Below are positions 1-8,766 of a DNA stretch of 64,000 bases, in pieces. Each line of letters begins with the position of its first letter. Position 1 is the stretch's first letter. Source of the stretch: Jatrophihabitans cynanchi (GTDB lineage Bacteria; Actinomycetota; Actinomycetes; Mycobacteriales; Jatrophihabitantaceae); contig NZ_CP097463.1 of NCBI RefSeq assembly GCF_027247405.1, positions 1-64,000 on the forward strand. Reading direction: 5' to 3'. The position numbers were made by a program, and so were the translations under genes. The notes beneath the pieces are model-generated. The model did no database searches. It saw nothing but the letters and a program-made list of their open reading frames with translations, and was not told the origin of the DNA.

Positions 1-357
1 CAGGTAGCGCCGGGAGCCGTCGTACACCTCGACGCCGTCGGAGTGGATGCGCGCTAGCAACAGCTCGTTCTTCCGGTTCCCGACCCCGTAGACGGTGTCC
101 GCTCCGGCCCGGTCCTCGCGATCACCCGCGGGCAGCTGGATGCCGCGCGAGGCGAGGAAGTCGCGCACCCCGTCGGCGCGTGGCTTGCCGTCCACGTAGG
201 TGGCGTAGTCGTCCTCGGTGAACGGCTCCAGGCCGCGGGCGGCCAGCAGCGGGTCGAACGTCTGCTTCCATGCGGCGCGGTGCACCGACGCGGTGTCGGT
301 CAGCACGCCGTCCAGGTCGAACAGACAGGTCGTGATCTGCTCCGGCAGTCCCAGCAT
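1..357 (-). CDS. HAD-family hydrolase, beta-phosphoglucomutase-like (partial, C-terminus off left edge)
   Basis: The first 119 codons of a HAD-superfamily phosphatase or phosphomutase are visible. Residues about 12-18 read FDLDGVL, the HAD motif I with the nucleophilic Asp and the acid/base Asp two residues later. The next stretch ([15 protein letters not shown]) matches the cap-domain start of beta-phosphoglucomutase-type enzymes, which act on sugar phosphates. The ATG at 357 has a purine-rich Shine-Dalgarno (GGAAGGGTGAGG) directly upstream. It is divergent from citrate synthase across about 110 bp. The rest of the protein, including motifs II-IV, lies outside the window, so the substrate cannot be told; trehalose-phosphate or glucose-1-phosphate related roles are possible. 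Confidence 0.85.
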   Translation of the reverse strand, partial: MLGLPEQITTCLFDLDGVLTDTASVHRAAWKQTFDPLLAARGLEPFTEDDYATYVDGKPRADGVRDFLASRGIQLPAGDREDRAGADTVYGVGNRKNELLLARIHSDGVEVYDGSRRYL

Positions 358-465
358 GGCCTCACCCTTCCCATCGCCCGGTGCGGCCAACCTAGCGGCC
401 AGCGGCTCGGCGCGTGGGGACGCAACGTAGGCTGGGTGTTTGCCGCCGAGAGGGGAACAGCGCCG

Positions 466-1755
466 ATGTCAGATGCCGCCGTATTCACCGCGCCGGGGTG
501 CGAGCCGCTCGAACTACCGGTGCACCCGGCAGTCGAGGGCTCGGCGGGCGCCGACATCAGCAAGCTCTTGTCGAGCACCGGCCTGGTGACGTACGACCCC
601 GGGTTCGCGAACACCGCGTCCTGCGCCTCGGAGATCACCTACATCGACGGCGATGCCGGTGTACTGCGCTACCGCGGCTACCCGATCGACCAGCTCGCGA
701 ACGGCTCGACGTTCATCGAGACGAGCTACCTGCTGATCTACGGCGAGCTGCCGACCGCCCAGCAGCTCGGCGAGTTCGAGGACAAGATCCGCAGGCACAC
801 CCTGCTGCACGAGGACCTCAAGCGCTTCTTCGACGGCTTCCCGCGCGACGCGCACCCGATGCCGGTGCTCTCGTCGGCGGTGTCGGCGCTGTCGACCTTC
901 TACCAGGACTCGCACAACCCGTTCGACGCCGAACAGGTCGAGCTGTCCACCGTGCGCCTGCTGGCCAAGCTGCCGACGATCGCCGCGTACGCGTACAAGA
1001 AGTCGGTCGGGCAGCCGTTCCTGTACCCGGACAACTCGCTCGGCCTGGTCGAGAACTTCCTGCGGATGACGTTCGGCCTGCCCGCCGAACCGTACGAGCC
1101 CGATCCGGTCATCGTCCGCGCCCTCGACATGCTGTTCGTGCTGCACGCCGATCACGAGCAGAACTGCTCCACCTCGACGGTGCGGCTGGTCGGCTCGTCG
1201 CAGGCGAACCTGTTCGCGTCGGTGTCGGCCGGCATCAACGCGTTGTTCGGTCCGCTGCACGGCGGCGCCAACCAGTCGGTGCTCGAGATGCTCGAGTCGA
1301 TCCGCCACTCCGGCGGCGACGTCGGATCGTTCGTGCAGAAGGTGAAGGCGCGCGAGGCCGGCGTGAAGCTGATGGGCTTCGGCCACCGCGTCTACAAGAA
1401 CTACGACCCGCGCGCGGCGATCGTGAAGAAGACGGCCGACGAGATCCTCACCGGCCTCGGCAAGCGCGACGACCTGCTCGACATCGCGCTCGAGCTCGAG
1501 GGCGTCGCCCTGTCGGACGACTACTTCATCGAGCGCAAGCTGTACCCGAACGTAGACTTCTACACCGGCCTGCTCTACCGGGCGATGGGCTTTCCCACCA
1601 AGATGTTCACCGTGCTGTTCGCGATCGGGCGGCTGCCCGGCTGGATCGCGCAGTGGCACGAGATGATCAACGACCCGCAGACCAAGATCGGCCGCCCGCG
1701 CCAGCTGTACACCGGGCCCGGCGAGCGCGAGTTCGTCCCGGTGGGCAAGCGCTGA
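466..1755 (+). CDS. gltA: Citrate synthase (type II-like, hexameric family)
   Basis: Condenses acetyl-CoA and oxaloacetate to citrate, the first TCA step. The protein is 429 aa, the usual length. All catalytic residues are present: His265 in HGGANQ, His307 in [13 protein letters not shown] and Asp364 in NVDFYTG, plus [14 protein letters not shown] around residues 227-240. The open frame extends upstream to 280, but the ATG at 466 is chosen because GAGAGGGG precedes it by about 10 nt and the conserved protein begins there. A TAGGCT box at about 428 could be its -10. Aconitase, the next enzyme, is encoded about 21 kb away in the window. Confidence 0.95.
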   Translation: MSDAAVFTAPGCEPLELPVHPAVEGSAGADISKLLSSTGLVTYDPGFANTASCASEITYIDGDAGVLRYRGYPIDQLANGSTFIETSYLLIYGELPTAQQLGEFEDKIRRHTLLHEDLKRFFDGFPRDAHPMPVLSSAVSALSTFYQDSHNPFDAEQVELSTVRLLAKLPTIAAYAYKKSVGQPFLYPDNSLGLVENFLRMTFGLPAEPYEPDPVIVRALDMLFVLHADHEQNCSTSTVRLVGSSQANLFASVSAGINALFGPLHGGANQSVLEMLESIRHSGGDVGSFVQKVKAREAGVKLMGFGHRVYKNYDPRAAIVKKTADEILTGLGKRDDLLDIALELEGVALSDDYFIERKLYPNVDFYTGLLYRAMGFPTKMFTVLFAIGRLPGWIAQWHEMINDPQTKIGRPRQLYTGPGEREFVPVGKR

Positions 1756-1870
1756 GCAAACCCCTCGCGCGCGCATGCCGGTCGGGTGTGCACTGTTGAT
1801 TCGAGGCGCGAAGCACGGATGAGGTCGGCACCTGCCAAGTGGCGGCGTGGTCGATCGAGGGAGAGCACAG

Positions 1871-3073
1871 ATGGCGTACTACCAGTCGCGCGGCAGCATC
1901 CCGCCGAAGCGGCACACCCAGCACCGCAACCCCGACGGCGGGCTGTACTACGAGGAGCTGATGGGCGAGGAGGGGTTCTCCTCCGACTCCTCATTGCTGT
2001 ACCACCGGCACATCCCGTCCGCGCTCGTCGACGCGCGGCCCTGGCCCCTGCCGGACCAGTCGACGGTACCGAACGAGCCGCTGTTGCCCCGTCACCTGCG
2101 CCTGCACGAGCTTTTCGGCGCCGACGCCGGTGCCGCCGACGTGGTGACCGGGCGGCGGCTGGTGCTGGGCAACGACGACGTCCGGATCTCCTACGTGGTG
2201 GCCGGCACCGACTCACCGCTGTACCGCAACGCGATCGGCGACGAGTGCATCTACCTCGAGTCGGGCACGGCGACGGTCGAGACCGTGTTCGGCACGTTGG
2301 AGGCGCGCGCGGGCGACTACGTGCTGCTGCCTCGCGCGACAACGCACCGCTGGCTGCCCACCGGTGACGAGCCGGTTCGGGCCTACTGCATCGAGGCCAA
2401 CTCGCATATCGCACCCGCGCACCGGTACCTGTCCAGATTCGGCCAGCTGCTCGAGCACGCGCCGTTCTGCGAGCGCGACCTGCATGGCCCGGGCGAGCCG
2501 CCGCAGCACGACGGCACCGACGTCGAGGTGTACATCAAGCACCGCAGCAGCGGGCCGTCGGGCCTGGCCGGCTCGGTGCACGTGGTGCCGACCCATCCGT
2601 TCGACGTCATCGGCTGGGACGGCTGCCTGTACCCGTACACGTTCAACGTCGAGGACTTCATGCCGATCACCGGCAAGGTGCACCAGCCGCCCCCCGCGCA
2701 CCAGGTCTTCGAGGGCGCCAACTTCGTCATCTGCAACTTCGTGCCGCGCAAGGTCGACTACCACCCGCTGTCGATCCCGGTCCCCTACTACCACTCGAAC
2801 GTCGACTCGGACGAGGTGATGTTCTACTGCGGCGGCGACTACGAGGCGCGCAAGGGATCCGGCATCGGCCAGGGCTCGGTCAGCCTGCACCCGGGCGGGC
2901 ACTCGCACGGCCCGCAGCCCGGGGCGTACGAGCGCTCGGTGGGCGTCGAGTTCTTCGACGAGCTCGCCGTCATGGTCGACACGTTCCGCCCGCTGCGCCT
3001 GGGCGAGGGCGGCCGGGCCGCCGACGACCGAAGCTACGCCTGGTCGTGGTCCGGCCGCGGACCGGACCGATGA
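1871..3073 (+). CDS. hmgA: Homogentisate 1,2-dioxygenase
   Basis: Opens the aromatic ring of homogentisate (from tyrosine/phenylalanine) to maleylacetoacetate using non-heme Fe(II) in the cytosol. The 400-aa cupin-type protein has the family features: N-terminal YYQSRG...RHTQHR, and the C-terminal iron site with His about 308 and Glu about 315 in YYHSNVDSDEV and His about 340 in LHPGGHSHGP. The ATG at 1871 is used; it follows GAGGGAGA at normal distance, while an in-frame start at 1847 lacks support. Its TGA overlaps the next gene's ATG (ATGA at 3070), indicating translational coupling in a three-gene operon ending with fahA. Confidence 0.93.
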   Translation: MAYYQSRGSIPPKRHTQHRNPDGGLYYEELMGEEGFSSDSSLLYHRHIPSALVDARPWPLPDQSTVPNEPLLPRHLRLHELFGADAGAADVVTGRRLVLGNDDVRISYVVAGTDSPLYRNAIGDECIYLESGTATVETVFGTLEARAGDYVLLPRATTHRWLPTGDEPVRAYCIEANSHIAPAHRYLSRFGQLLEHAPFCERDLHGPGEPPQHDGTDVEVYIKHRSSGPSGLAGSVHVVPTHPFDVIGWDGCLYPYTFNVEDFMPITGKVHQPPPAHQVFEGANFVICNFVPRKVDYHPLSIPVPYYHSNVDSDEVMFYCGGDYEARKGSGIGQGSVSLHPGGHSHGPQPGAYERSVGVEFFDELAVMVDTFRPLRLGEGGRAADDRSYAWSWSGRGPDR

Positions 3074-3915
3074 GCCTGCACACGCGAGGCGGGCTGTTCA
3101 CGGCGCTGTTCGACGATGCCGCGATGTACCCGCCGGCGGACACCAAGATGCCGGCGGCCGTGCGGCAGCACGCCCGGCACCGCCTGTCGTGGTACGCGGA
3201 CACCGTCGGGCCGTTCGTGTGCCATTCGCGGCGGCTGGCCGAACTTGCCGGTCACGTCGACGCGCTCGGACTCGAGCCGTTGCCCGTGGCGGCCGTGGTG
3301 TCCGAGGGGATCAGCGGACTCGCCGACCTGCAGGCGTCCGCCGCGCGGTTCGACGCGCTGCGGTTGACCGCGGTCGAGGTGCCGCTGAAGCACGCGCGAC
3401 GCGCGGACGCGTTGCGCGCACTCGAGCCGTTGCGCGCGGCCGGCGTGCCCTGCTACCTGGAGATCGCGATCGCCCAGGTCGACGACCGCGCCGTGCACGA
3501 GCTCAGCGCTGCCGGGCTGCGGCTCAAGCTGCGTACCGGCGGCACGTCGATCGACGCATTCCGCACCGAGGCCGAGCTGGCGGTGCCGATCGTGAGGTGC
3601 GCGGCCGAGCGGCTGCAGTTCAAGTGCACGGCAGGGCTGCACAACGCGGTGCGCCATCGCGACGAGCAGACCTTGTTCGAGCACCACGGTTTCCTGAACG
3701 TCGCGCTCGCGGCCCGCACGGCGGCCGCCACGGGCAGTGCCACCGCGACCGCCGCGGAGCTGGCCGAGCGCGACCCGTTCGCCGTTGCGGCTCGGGTGCA
3801 CGAACTCGGCGAGCGCGATGTCGCCGCGATCCGCGCCATGTTCTGCTCGTTCGGAACCTGCAGCATCGACGAACCGATCGCCGACCTGCAACAGATGGGA
3901 CTGGTGCACCGGTGA
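3070..3915 (+). CDS. Unrecognised conserved protein of the homogentisate operon
   Basis: A 281-aa protein that I do not recognise as a named enzyme. It sits between hmgA (ATGA overlap) and fahA (GTGA overlap), so its product should be made in step with both. No signal peptide or membrane segment is seen. Alternating hydrophobic and charged stretches (for example VEVPLKHAR, CYLEIAIA, LKLRTGG, LQFKCTAGLHNAVR, GFLNVALAA) suggest an alpha/beta, possibly TIM-barrel fold; this is inference. Notable polar sites are DDAAMYPPAD near residue 16-25, KLRTGG near 155, FKCTAGLH near 183 and a C-terminal MFCSFGTCS with two Cys. The pathway step between HmgA and FahA is maleylacetoacetate isomerase, whose usual glutathione-S-transferase-type enzyme is absent here, so this gene is a candidate replacement. 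It could instead be accessory. Confidence 0.75.
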   Translation: MSLHTRGGLFTALFDDAAMYPPADTKMPAAVRQHARHRLSWYADTVGPFVCHSRRLAELAGHVDALGLEPLPVAAVVSEGISGLADLQASAARFDALRLTAVEVPLKHARRADALRALEPLRAAGVPCYLEIAIAQVDDRAVHELSAAGLRLKLRTGGTSIDAFRTEAELAVPIVRCAAERLQFKCTAGLHNAVRHRDEQTLFEHHGFLNVALAARTAAATGSATATAAELAERDPFAVAARVHELGERDVAAIRAMFCSFGTCSIDEPIADLQQMGLVHR

Positions 3916-5099
3916 GCACGTGGCTGGACGTTCCCGACGAGCATCCGTACGGCATCGACAACCTGCCGCTCGGCTCGGTGCGCGACGCCGCCGGGCGCCG
4001 CTTCGCCGCCGCCCGGATAGGTGACCGGGCGGTGGAGCTGACCCACGCCGGGCAGTACGCGCCGCTGTTCGCCGACGGCTCGCTCGATGCGTTTCTCGCC
4101 GCCGGTCCGGTGACCTGGCGCGGCCTGCGCGCCCTGCTCACCGACTGGCTCACCGACGATTCATACCGCCGGAGCGTGCAACCGCTGCTGACGCCGCTGT
4201 CCGAACTGACCCCGGTCCTGGCGTTCACGGTCGCCGACTACGTCGACTTCTACGCCTCCGAGGACCACGCGTCGAACGTCGGACGGATCTTCCGGCCGGA
4301 CGGCGAGCCGCTGACACCCAACTGGAAGCACCTGCCGATCGGCTACCACGGCCGGTCCGGCACGGTCGTGGTGTCCGGAACCGACGTGCGCCGGCCGAGC
4401 GGCCAGGCACGCAACCCGGACGGCTCGATCCGGTTCGGCCCCTCGCAACGGCTGGACATCGAGGCCGAGGTGGGCTTCGTCGTCGGCGCCGGTTCCGCGC
4501 CCGGGCGGCCGGTGCCCGTCAGCGCCTTCGCCGACCACGTGTTCGGGCTGTGCCTGCTCAACGACTGGTCCGCGCGTGACATCCAGGCCTGGGAGTACGT
4601 CCCGCTCGGCCCGTTCCTCGGCAAGTCGTTCGCGACCTCGGTCGGCGCCTGGATCACGCCGCTGGACGCCCTCGCGCAGGCCTGGGTCGCGCCACCGGCG
4701 CGCGACCTGGAGCCGCTCGGCTACCTGGACGACTCCGCCGTACCGTCCGGTCTCGACCTGCAGCTCGAGGTGAGCCTGAACGGCACGGTGGTGTCGCGGC
4801 CGCCGTTCGCGACGATGTACTGGACGCCGGCCCAGATGTTGGCGCATCTGACGGTCAACGGTGCACATGCCCGCCCCGGGGATCTGTTCGCGTCGGGCAC
4901 CGTCAGCGGGCCGGAGCGTGATCAGCGTGGTTCGCTGCTCGAACTCACCTGGAACGGCAGTGAGCCGCTCGCGCTCGCCGACGGTACGACACGAGGCTTC
5001 CTGCAGGACGGCGACGAGGTAGCCATCACCGCGACCGCGCCGGGACCACACGGCCCGATCGGGATCGCCGAGGTACGCGGTCGGATCGTGGCTAGCTGA
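3912..5099 (+). CDS. fahA: Fumarylacetoacetase
   Basis: Hydrolyses fumarylacetoacetate to fumarate and acetoacetate, the last step of homogentisate catabolism. The 395-aa protein has the FAH N-terminal domain and the catalytic domain with DYVDFYASEDHASNVG (metal Asp and catalytic His), the metal-binding pair in DIEAEVGFVVG, LNDWSARDIQAWEY, and the C-terminal LFASGTVSGPE and LQDGDEV. Length is close to the usual 400-430 aa. The GTG at 3912 overlaps the previous stop (GTGA) and starts where family proteins start; the long upstream frame is an artefact of GC-rich DNA. It ends 8 bp inside the convergent lipoprotein gene. Confidence 0.93.
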   Translation: MSTWLDVPDEHPYGIDNLPLGSVRDAAGRRFAAARIGDRAVELTHAGQYAPLFADGSLDAFLAAGPVTWRGLRALLTDWLTDDSYRRSVQPLLTPLSELTPVLAFTVADYVDFYASEDHASNVGRIFRPDGEPLTPNWKHLPIGYHGRSGTVVVSGTDVRRPSGQARNPDGSIRFGPSQRLDIEAEVGFVVGAGSAPGRPVPVSAFADHVFGLCLLNDWSARDIQAWEYVPLGPFLGKSFATSVGAWITPLDALAQAWVAPPARDLEPLGYLDDSAVPSGLDLQLEVSLNGTVVSRPPFATMYWTPAQMLAHLTVNGAHARPGDLFASGTVSGPERDQRGSLLELTWNGSEPLALADGTTRGFLQDGDEVAITATAPGPHGPIGIAEVRGRIVAS

Positions 5100-5583
5100 G
5101 GTCGTTCATGATTACGTTCGCCTGCTGCAGGTACTGCGCGCCCTGATTGATGCCGGTCGCGGTGGCGCCGAAATCGCCGGTCAGGCAGCTCTGCGCGGCA
5201 GCCTTGTACGCGGTCATCGCGGCGGCGACGGCCTGGGCCAGCCTCTTGTCCGGGGCGGCCGGCGCGTCGTTCACCTTGATCACGTTCACCCCGAGCAGGC
5301 GGCACAGGTTCGGCAGCGCCGCCACGTCGTTGCGGGCGGCCGCCGACTTGATCTGTTCGGTACCGGTCTGGATCGCGGCGAAGTATCCCTGCACGCCGGA
5401 GAACCAGGCCTGCGCCCGCTCGAAACCGCCGCTTGGCGAGGCAGTTGCCGACGGGCCGCCGGCGCTGCCGGTAGGCCCCGGTGCGGCCGGCGAACCAGCA
5501 GTGGGCGAGCCGCCGGAGGAGGAACAGCCGGCCACCGAGCCTGCGACGAGCGCGGCAGCGGCGAGCGCGATCAGTGGACGCAT
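5092..5583 (-). CDS. Putative secreted lipoprotein
   Basis: 163 aa. Residues 1-20 form a lipoprotein signal peptide ending in the lipobox VAGC, with Cys20 as the lipidation site, followed by a Ser/Gly/Pro-rich linker (about 20-55) and an alpha-helical domain of about 100 residues with two Cys that could pair (CRLLGV and SCLTG). No family is recognised. The function is unknown; actinobacterial lipoproteins of this size are often cell-envelope proteins. It is convergent with fahA, overlapping by 8 bp, and divergent from the thioesterase gene, from which it is separated by 216 bp holding a strong hairpin. Confidence 0.75.
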   Translation of the reverse strand: MRPLIALAAAALVAGSVAGCSSSGGSPTAGSPAAPGPTGSAGGPSATASPSGGFERAQAWFSGVQGYFAAIQTGTEQIKSAAARNDVAALPNLCRLLGVNVIKVNDAPAAPDKRLAQAVAAAMTAYKAAAQSCLTGDFGATATGINQGAQYLQQANVIMNDLS

Positions 5584-5704
5584 GTGGGCGGATTCGTTGC
5601 AGGCACGAGCCGACGATACCTACGTGCTGTCGGAGACGGTTCACGCACGCTGTCCACCGTACGGATCGGTGCGATTCGGGTGGCACCCGACATTTGCGCA
5701 TAAG

Positions 5705-5746
5705 GAAGGGGCGGCGGCACGGGAGGGATGTGCCGCTCGCCCCTTC
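5705..5746. repeat. Strong inverted repeat between divergent genes
   Basis: GAAGGGGCG (5705-5713) pairs with CGCCCCTTC (5738-5746), and GCGGCAC (5714-5720) with GTGCCGC (5730-5736), leaving a single bulged T at 5737 and a 9-nt loop: 16 paired bases. It lies upstream of the predicted -10 of the gene at 5800 and over 120 bp upstream of the lipoprotein start, so it is not a terminator of either neighbour. It may be an operator, a cruciform element or the terminator of an unseen small RNA. Confidence 0.7.
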
Positions 5747-5785
5747 TCCGACGAGTGTAGGGCATGCCGAGCATGATCGGTGAAG

Positions 5786-5791
5786 TAGTTT
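5786..5791 (+). promoter_or_regulatory. Predicted -10 box (TAGTTT), leaderless start at 5800
   Basis: TAGTTT fits the actinobacterial TANNNT -10 and ends 8 nt before the GTG at 5800. There is no Shine-Dalgarno before that GTG, which suggests transcription starts at the start codon. Confidence 0.5.
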
Positions 5792-5799
5792 GACTGTTC

Positions 5800-6597
5800 G
5801 TGGCTGCTCCTTATTTCCGCCCCATCTCGGACCAACCGGGCGGCGGCCGGTTTCTCGCCGCGGCGCACACCGCCGGTCCGTGGGATCGCTCCCAGCAGCA
5901 CGGTGGCCCGCCCAACGCGCTCGCCGTGCGGGCCGCGGAGCGGTGCGCGGCGGCCGAGACCGGCCGCGCCGACCTGCGGGCCTGCCGGATCGCCTCGGAG
6001 TTCGTCGGGCCGGTGCCGGTGGGCGAGGTGACCACGGCCGCCCGCGTCGCGCGCGCGGCGCGCAGCGGGGTTCTCGTCGAGGTGACGGTCGGCGGGGGCG
6101 GCCGCGACTGCCTGCACTCGCGCATTTGGCTGATCACCGACCGGGACACCGGGTCGGTGGCGCCCCTCGGGGACCCGACCGCAGGGCCGCCGACCGACCG
6201 GGAACCGGCGTTCGGGCTGTCGTTCCCGTACTCGGACAGCATCGACTGGCACGAGGAGTCGGGGTCGATCCTGGTGCCGGGACCGGCATCGGTCTGGGCG
6301 CGGCCGCGTCCCGAACTCGTCGCCGGTGAGGCGTGGACCGGCCTGCAGCGCGTCGCCTTCATCGGTGACTCCGCCAGCGGCATCTCCGCGGAGCTCGACT
6401 GGGCCGAGTGGACGTTCCTGAACGTCGATCTCGACGTGCACCTGGCTCGACCGGTCGAGGGCGACTGGCTGCACATGTCGGCAATCACGGCTCTCGGCCC
6501 CAACGGCTCGGGGGTCGCGCGGGCCACCTTGTCCGACGTGTACGGACCGGTCGGATTCACACTGCAGACGTTGGTGCTGGCCCCGCACCGCAGGTGA
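5800..6597 (+). CDS. Thioesterase-superfamily (hot-dog fold) protein
   Basis: 265 aa. The N-terminus (TAGPWDRSQQHGGPPNALAVRAAER) and the middle (ASEFVGPVPVGEVTTAARVARAARSGVLVEVTV) match the double hot-dog acyl-CoA thioesterase family related to TesB, which hydrolyses acyl-CoA thioesters in the cytosol. The C-terminal half contains EWTFLNVDLDVHLARPVEGDWLHM and ends with the usual YGPVGFTLQTLVLAPH. Substrate chain length cannot be told. The GTG at 5800 is the start and fits a leaderless promoter. Its TGA overlaps a possible GTG at 6594 of the next gene, so the two may be cotranscribed. Confidence 0.82.
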   Translation: MAAPYFRPISDQPGGGRFLAAAHTAGPWDRSQQHGGPPNALAVRAAERCAAAETGRADLRACRIASEFVGPVPVGEVTTAARVARAARSGVLVEVTVGGGGRDCLHSRIWLITDRDTGSVAPLGDPTAGPPTDREPAFGLSFPYSDSIDWHEESGSILVPGPASVWARPRPELVAGEAWTGLQRVAFIGDSASGISAELDWAEWTFLNVDLDVHLARPVEGDWLHMSAITALGPNGSGVARATLSDVYGPVGFTLQTLVLAPHRR

Positions 6598-6617
6598 GCG
6601 TCAGGCAGACTGTGCGG

Positions 6618-7460
6618 GTGAGCGAGCGCGGCAGCGGCGAACCCGAACTCGGCTCCCCCGATGCCGCCGCCCCCGAGGTCGCGGCGTCAGACGGGTTCGT
6701 CGCCCTGCCGAAGCAGCGCTACGGCCTGGAACTGCTCGCCGTGCTCGGCGTGTCGTACGGCATGTCCGGCATCTCGGCGCTGCTCAGCTTCCTGCGCGCG
6801 CAGATCACGATCAACCGGGGCGTCGGCTTCCGCAACGTGGCGACCGGTCCGATCAACTCGGGCAGGAAGACCGAGTTCCAATGGCTGGACATCCTGGACC
6901 AGCTGGCCGGCGTGCTCAGCGGCCTGTTGCCGGCGTTCCTCGCCGTGGTGCTGTTGATGCGCTCGCCGGCCGGTCGCGGGCTCGGCATCGGCCTGGACAA
7001 GCTGCGCGGCCGAGAGCTGCTGCAGGGCTGCGGTTTCGCCGCACTCATCGGCATACCCGGCCTCGCCCTCGTGTACGTGGCGCGCGAGCTGGGCCTCAAC
7101 GCGCAGATCGTGGTCACCGACTTCCCGGACGTCTGGTACCGCATCCCGGTGCTGCTCCTGGACGCGTTCCAGGACGGCGTCGCGGAGGAGATCATCGTCG
7201 GCGCGTTCGTGCTGACCCGGCTGCGCCAACTCGGCTGGACGAACCCGCGCGCGCTGGCGGCATCCGCGGTGCTGCGCGGCTCGTACCACCTGTACCAGGG
7301 TTACGGCGGCTTCATCGGCAACGCCGTGATGGGCATCATCTTCGGCTGGTGGTTCCAGCGCACCCGCCGCGTCGTCCCGCTCGTCGTCGCGCACTTCGTG
7401 ATCGACGCGGTCAGCTTCATCGGTTACGTCTACCTGCACGACAAGGTGAGCTGGATCTGA
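6618..7460 (+). CDS. CPBP-family intramembrane protease-like protein
   Basis: 280 aa with about 7-8 hydrophobic segments. The C-terminal half carries the CPBP (CaaX protease/bacteriocin-processing, Abi) signature: VAEEIIVGAFVLTRL as the EExxx motif, SYHLYQGYGGF with the conserved His, and AHFVIDAV as the last His/Asp motif. The residues after the Glu pair are GA instead of the common RG, as in some actinobacterial members. The natural role and substrate are unknown. Two starts are possible: GTG 6594 (overlapping the previous stop) and GTG 6618; 6618 is preferred because CAGACT lies exactly 6 nt upstream, fitting a leaderless start. The open frame further upstream is spurious. Confidence 0.85.
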   Translation: MSERGSGEPELGSPDAAAPEVAASDGFVALPKQRYGLELLAVLGVSYGMSGISALLSFLRAQITINRGVGFRNVATGPINSGRKTEFQWLDILDQLAGVLSGLLPAFLAVVLLMRSPAGRGLGIGLDKLRGRELLQGCGFAALIGIPGLALVYVARELGLNAQIVVTDFPDVWYRIPVLLLDAFQDGVAEEIIVGAFVLTRLRQLGWTNPRALAASAVLRGSYHLYQGYGGFIGNAVMGIIFGWWFQRTRRVVPLVVAHFVIDAVSFIGYVYLHDKVSWI

Positions 7461-7512
7461 TGCACCCTAATCCGACTGACACGAGCTGCGCCGCTTTGGC
7501 ATCGTCTGCGGG

Positions 7513-8766
7513 ATGAGCGACATCGAACTCGTCAACCCGGTCCCGGTCGAGGAAGCCCGCCCGTGGCTCGCGGCGGTGTCGACGGCGTTGCTCGGTGACC
7601 CGTACGACGACGACTTCAGCCGCCGGCTGGCGCGCTGGACCAGCGACTGGATCGCCGAGCGCACCTGGGGCGCGCGCTCGTCCGGACGCTGGGTGGGCAC
7701 GCTGGCCACCGAGCCGCGCCGGATCACCGTGCCCGGGCCGGACGGCGGCACCGGTGAACTCGCCGTCGACGCGCTCACCGGGGTGACCGTCGGCGTGACG
7801 CACCGCAGGCGTGGGCTGCTCACCCGGATGATCACCGAATCGCTCACCGCGGCGAAGGAACGCGGTGACGCCGCGTCGATCCTGATCGCCGCCGAGTGGC
7901 CGATCTACGGACGGTTCGGGTACGCGCCGGCGGCAGATGACGCGACGTACACCTACTACTCGCGGCACTCCGGTGCGGCGATCACCCCGAGCGGCACCGG
8001 CAGCGTGCGCCAGGTCGACCCGGCCGAACTCGGCGAGCACGCGCACCGCATCTTCGCCGCGGCCCGCGCGCGACGCGTCGGCCAGGTCGACCGCAGCGAG
8101 CTGTGGTGGCGCCGATCGCTCGGCCTCGGCGGCTTCGAGCGGATCGGCAAGACGCCGAACTACTACCTGCGCGAGGGGTCCGCCGGCCCGGACGGTGTGC
8201 TCGCCTGGCGGACGACGCAGGACTTCGAACTGGACGGCTCGCTCGGCGCTGCCGAAGTCGTGGAACTGGTCGCCGCGAATGACGACGCCTACCGCGACCT
8301 GTGGGCGCTGCTGTCCGGCCTGGACGTCATCGGCAAGATCCGGCTGCCCGACCGACCCGTGGACGAGCAGGTGCGCTGGCTGCTGCCGGACGGGCGCGCG
8401 CTCAAGCGCACCTACTCCGGCGATCAGACCTGGCTGCGGCTGCTGGACGTGCCCGCCGCACTGTCGGCGCGCCGTTACAGCGTGCCCGGGCAGCTGGTGA
8501 TCGACGTGGTCGGTGATTCCATGGGCTTCGCCGACGGACGGGTGCTGCTCGAGGCCGACGGCGCCGCGGCGTCCTGCACCCGCACCGAGGCGAGTGCCGA
8601 CCTGCGCTTGTCGCACCGCGCGCTCGCGGCGAGTTACCTCGGCGGCCGCACCCTGCGTCAGCTCGCCATCGGCGGCGGGGTCGAGGAACTGCGTGCCGGC
8701 GCGCTCGTCCGGGCCGACGCGATGTTCGGCACCGGCCTCGCGCCGTGGAACGCGACCGGGTTCTAA
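7513..8766 (+). CDS. Eis-family GNAT N-acetyltransferase
   Basis: 417 aa, the full length of the Eis family. It contains an N-terminal GNAT domain with the acetyl-CoA site GVTVGVTHRRRGLLTRMI (about residues 95-112) and IYGRFGYAPA, a second degenerate GNAT-like domain, and a C-terminal SCP2-like domain ending in ATGF. In this family the terminal carboxylate acts as catalytic base, and the Phe-OH end is retained here. Known members acetylate amines including aminoglycosides and protein lysines; the substrate here is unknown. Start is ATG 7513, with CATCGT 7 nt upstream. It converges with the SPFH gene, overlapping by 4 bp. Confidence 0.88.
   Translation: MSDIELVNPVPVEEARPWLAAVSTALLGDPYDDDFSRRLARWTSDWIAERTWGARSSGRWVGTLATEPRRITVPGPDGGTGELAVDALTGVTVGVTHRRRGLLTRMITESLTAAKERGDAASILIAAEWPIYGRFGYAPAADDATYTYYSRHSGAAITPSGTGSVRQVDPAELGEHAHRIFAAARARRVGQVDRSELWWRRSLGLGGFERIGKTPNYYLREGSAGPDGVLAWRTTQDFELDGSLGAAEVVELVAANDDAYRDLWALLSGLDVIGKIRLPDRPVDEQVRWLLPDGRALKRTYSGDQTWLRLLDVPAALSARRYSVPGQLVIDVVGDSMGFADGRVLLEADGAAASCTRTEASADLRLSHRALAASYLGGRTLRQLAIGGGVEELRAGALVRADAMFGTGLAPWNATGF

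Noticed and set aside
280-465. N-terminal extension of citrate synthase from 280
   Set aside because: It overlaps the divergent HAD gene and contains no citrate synthase sequence; a ribosome site and the family start are at 466.
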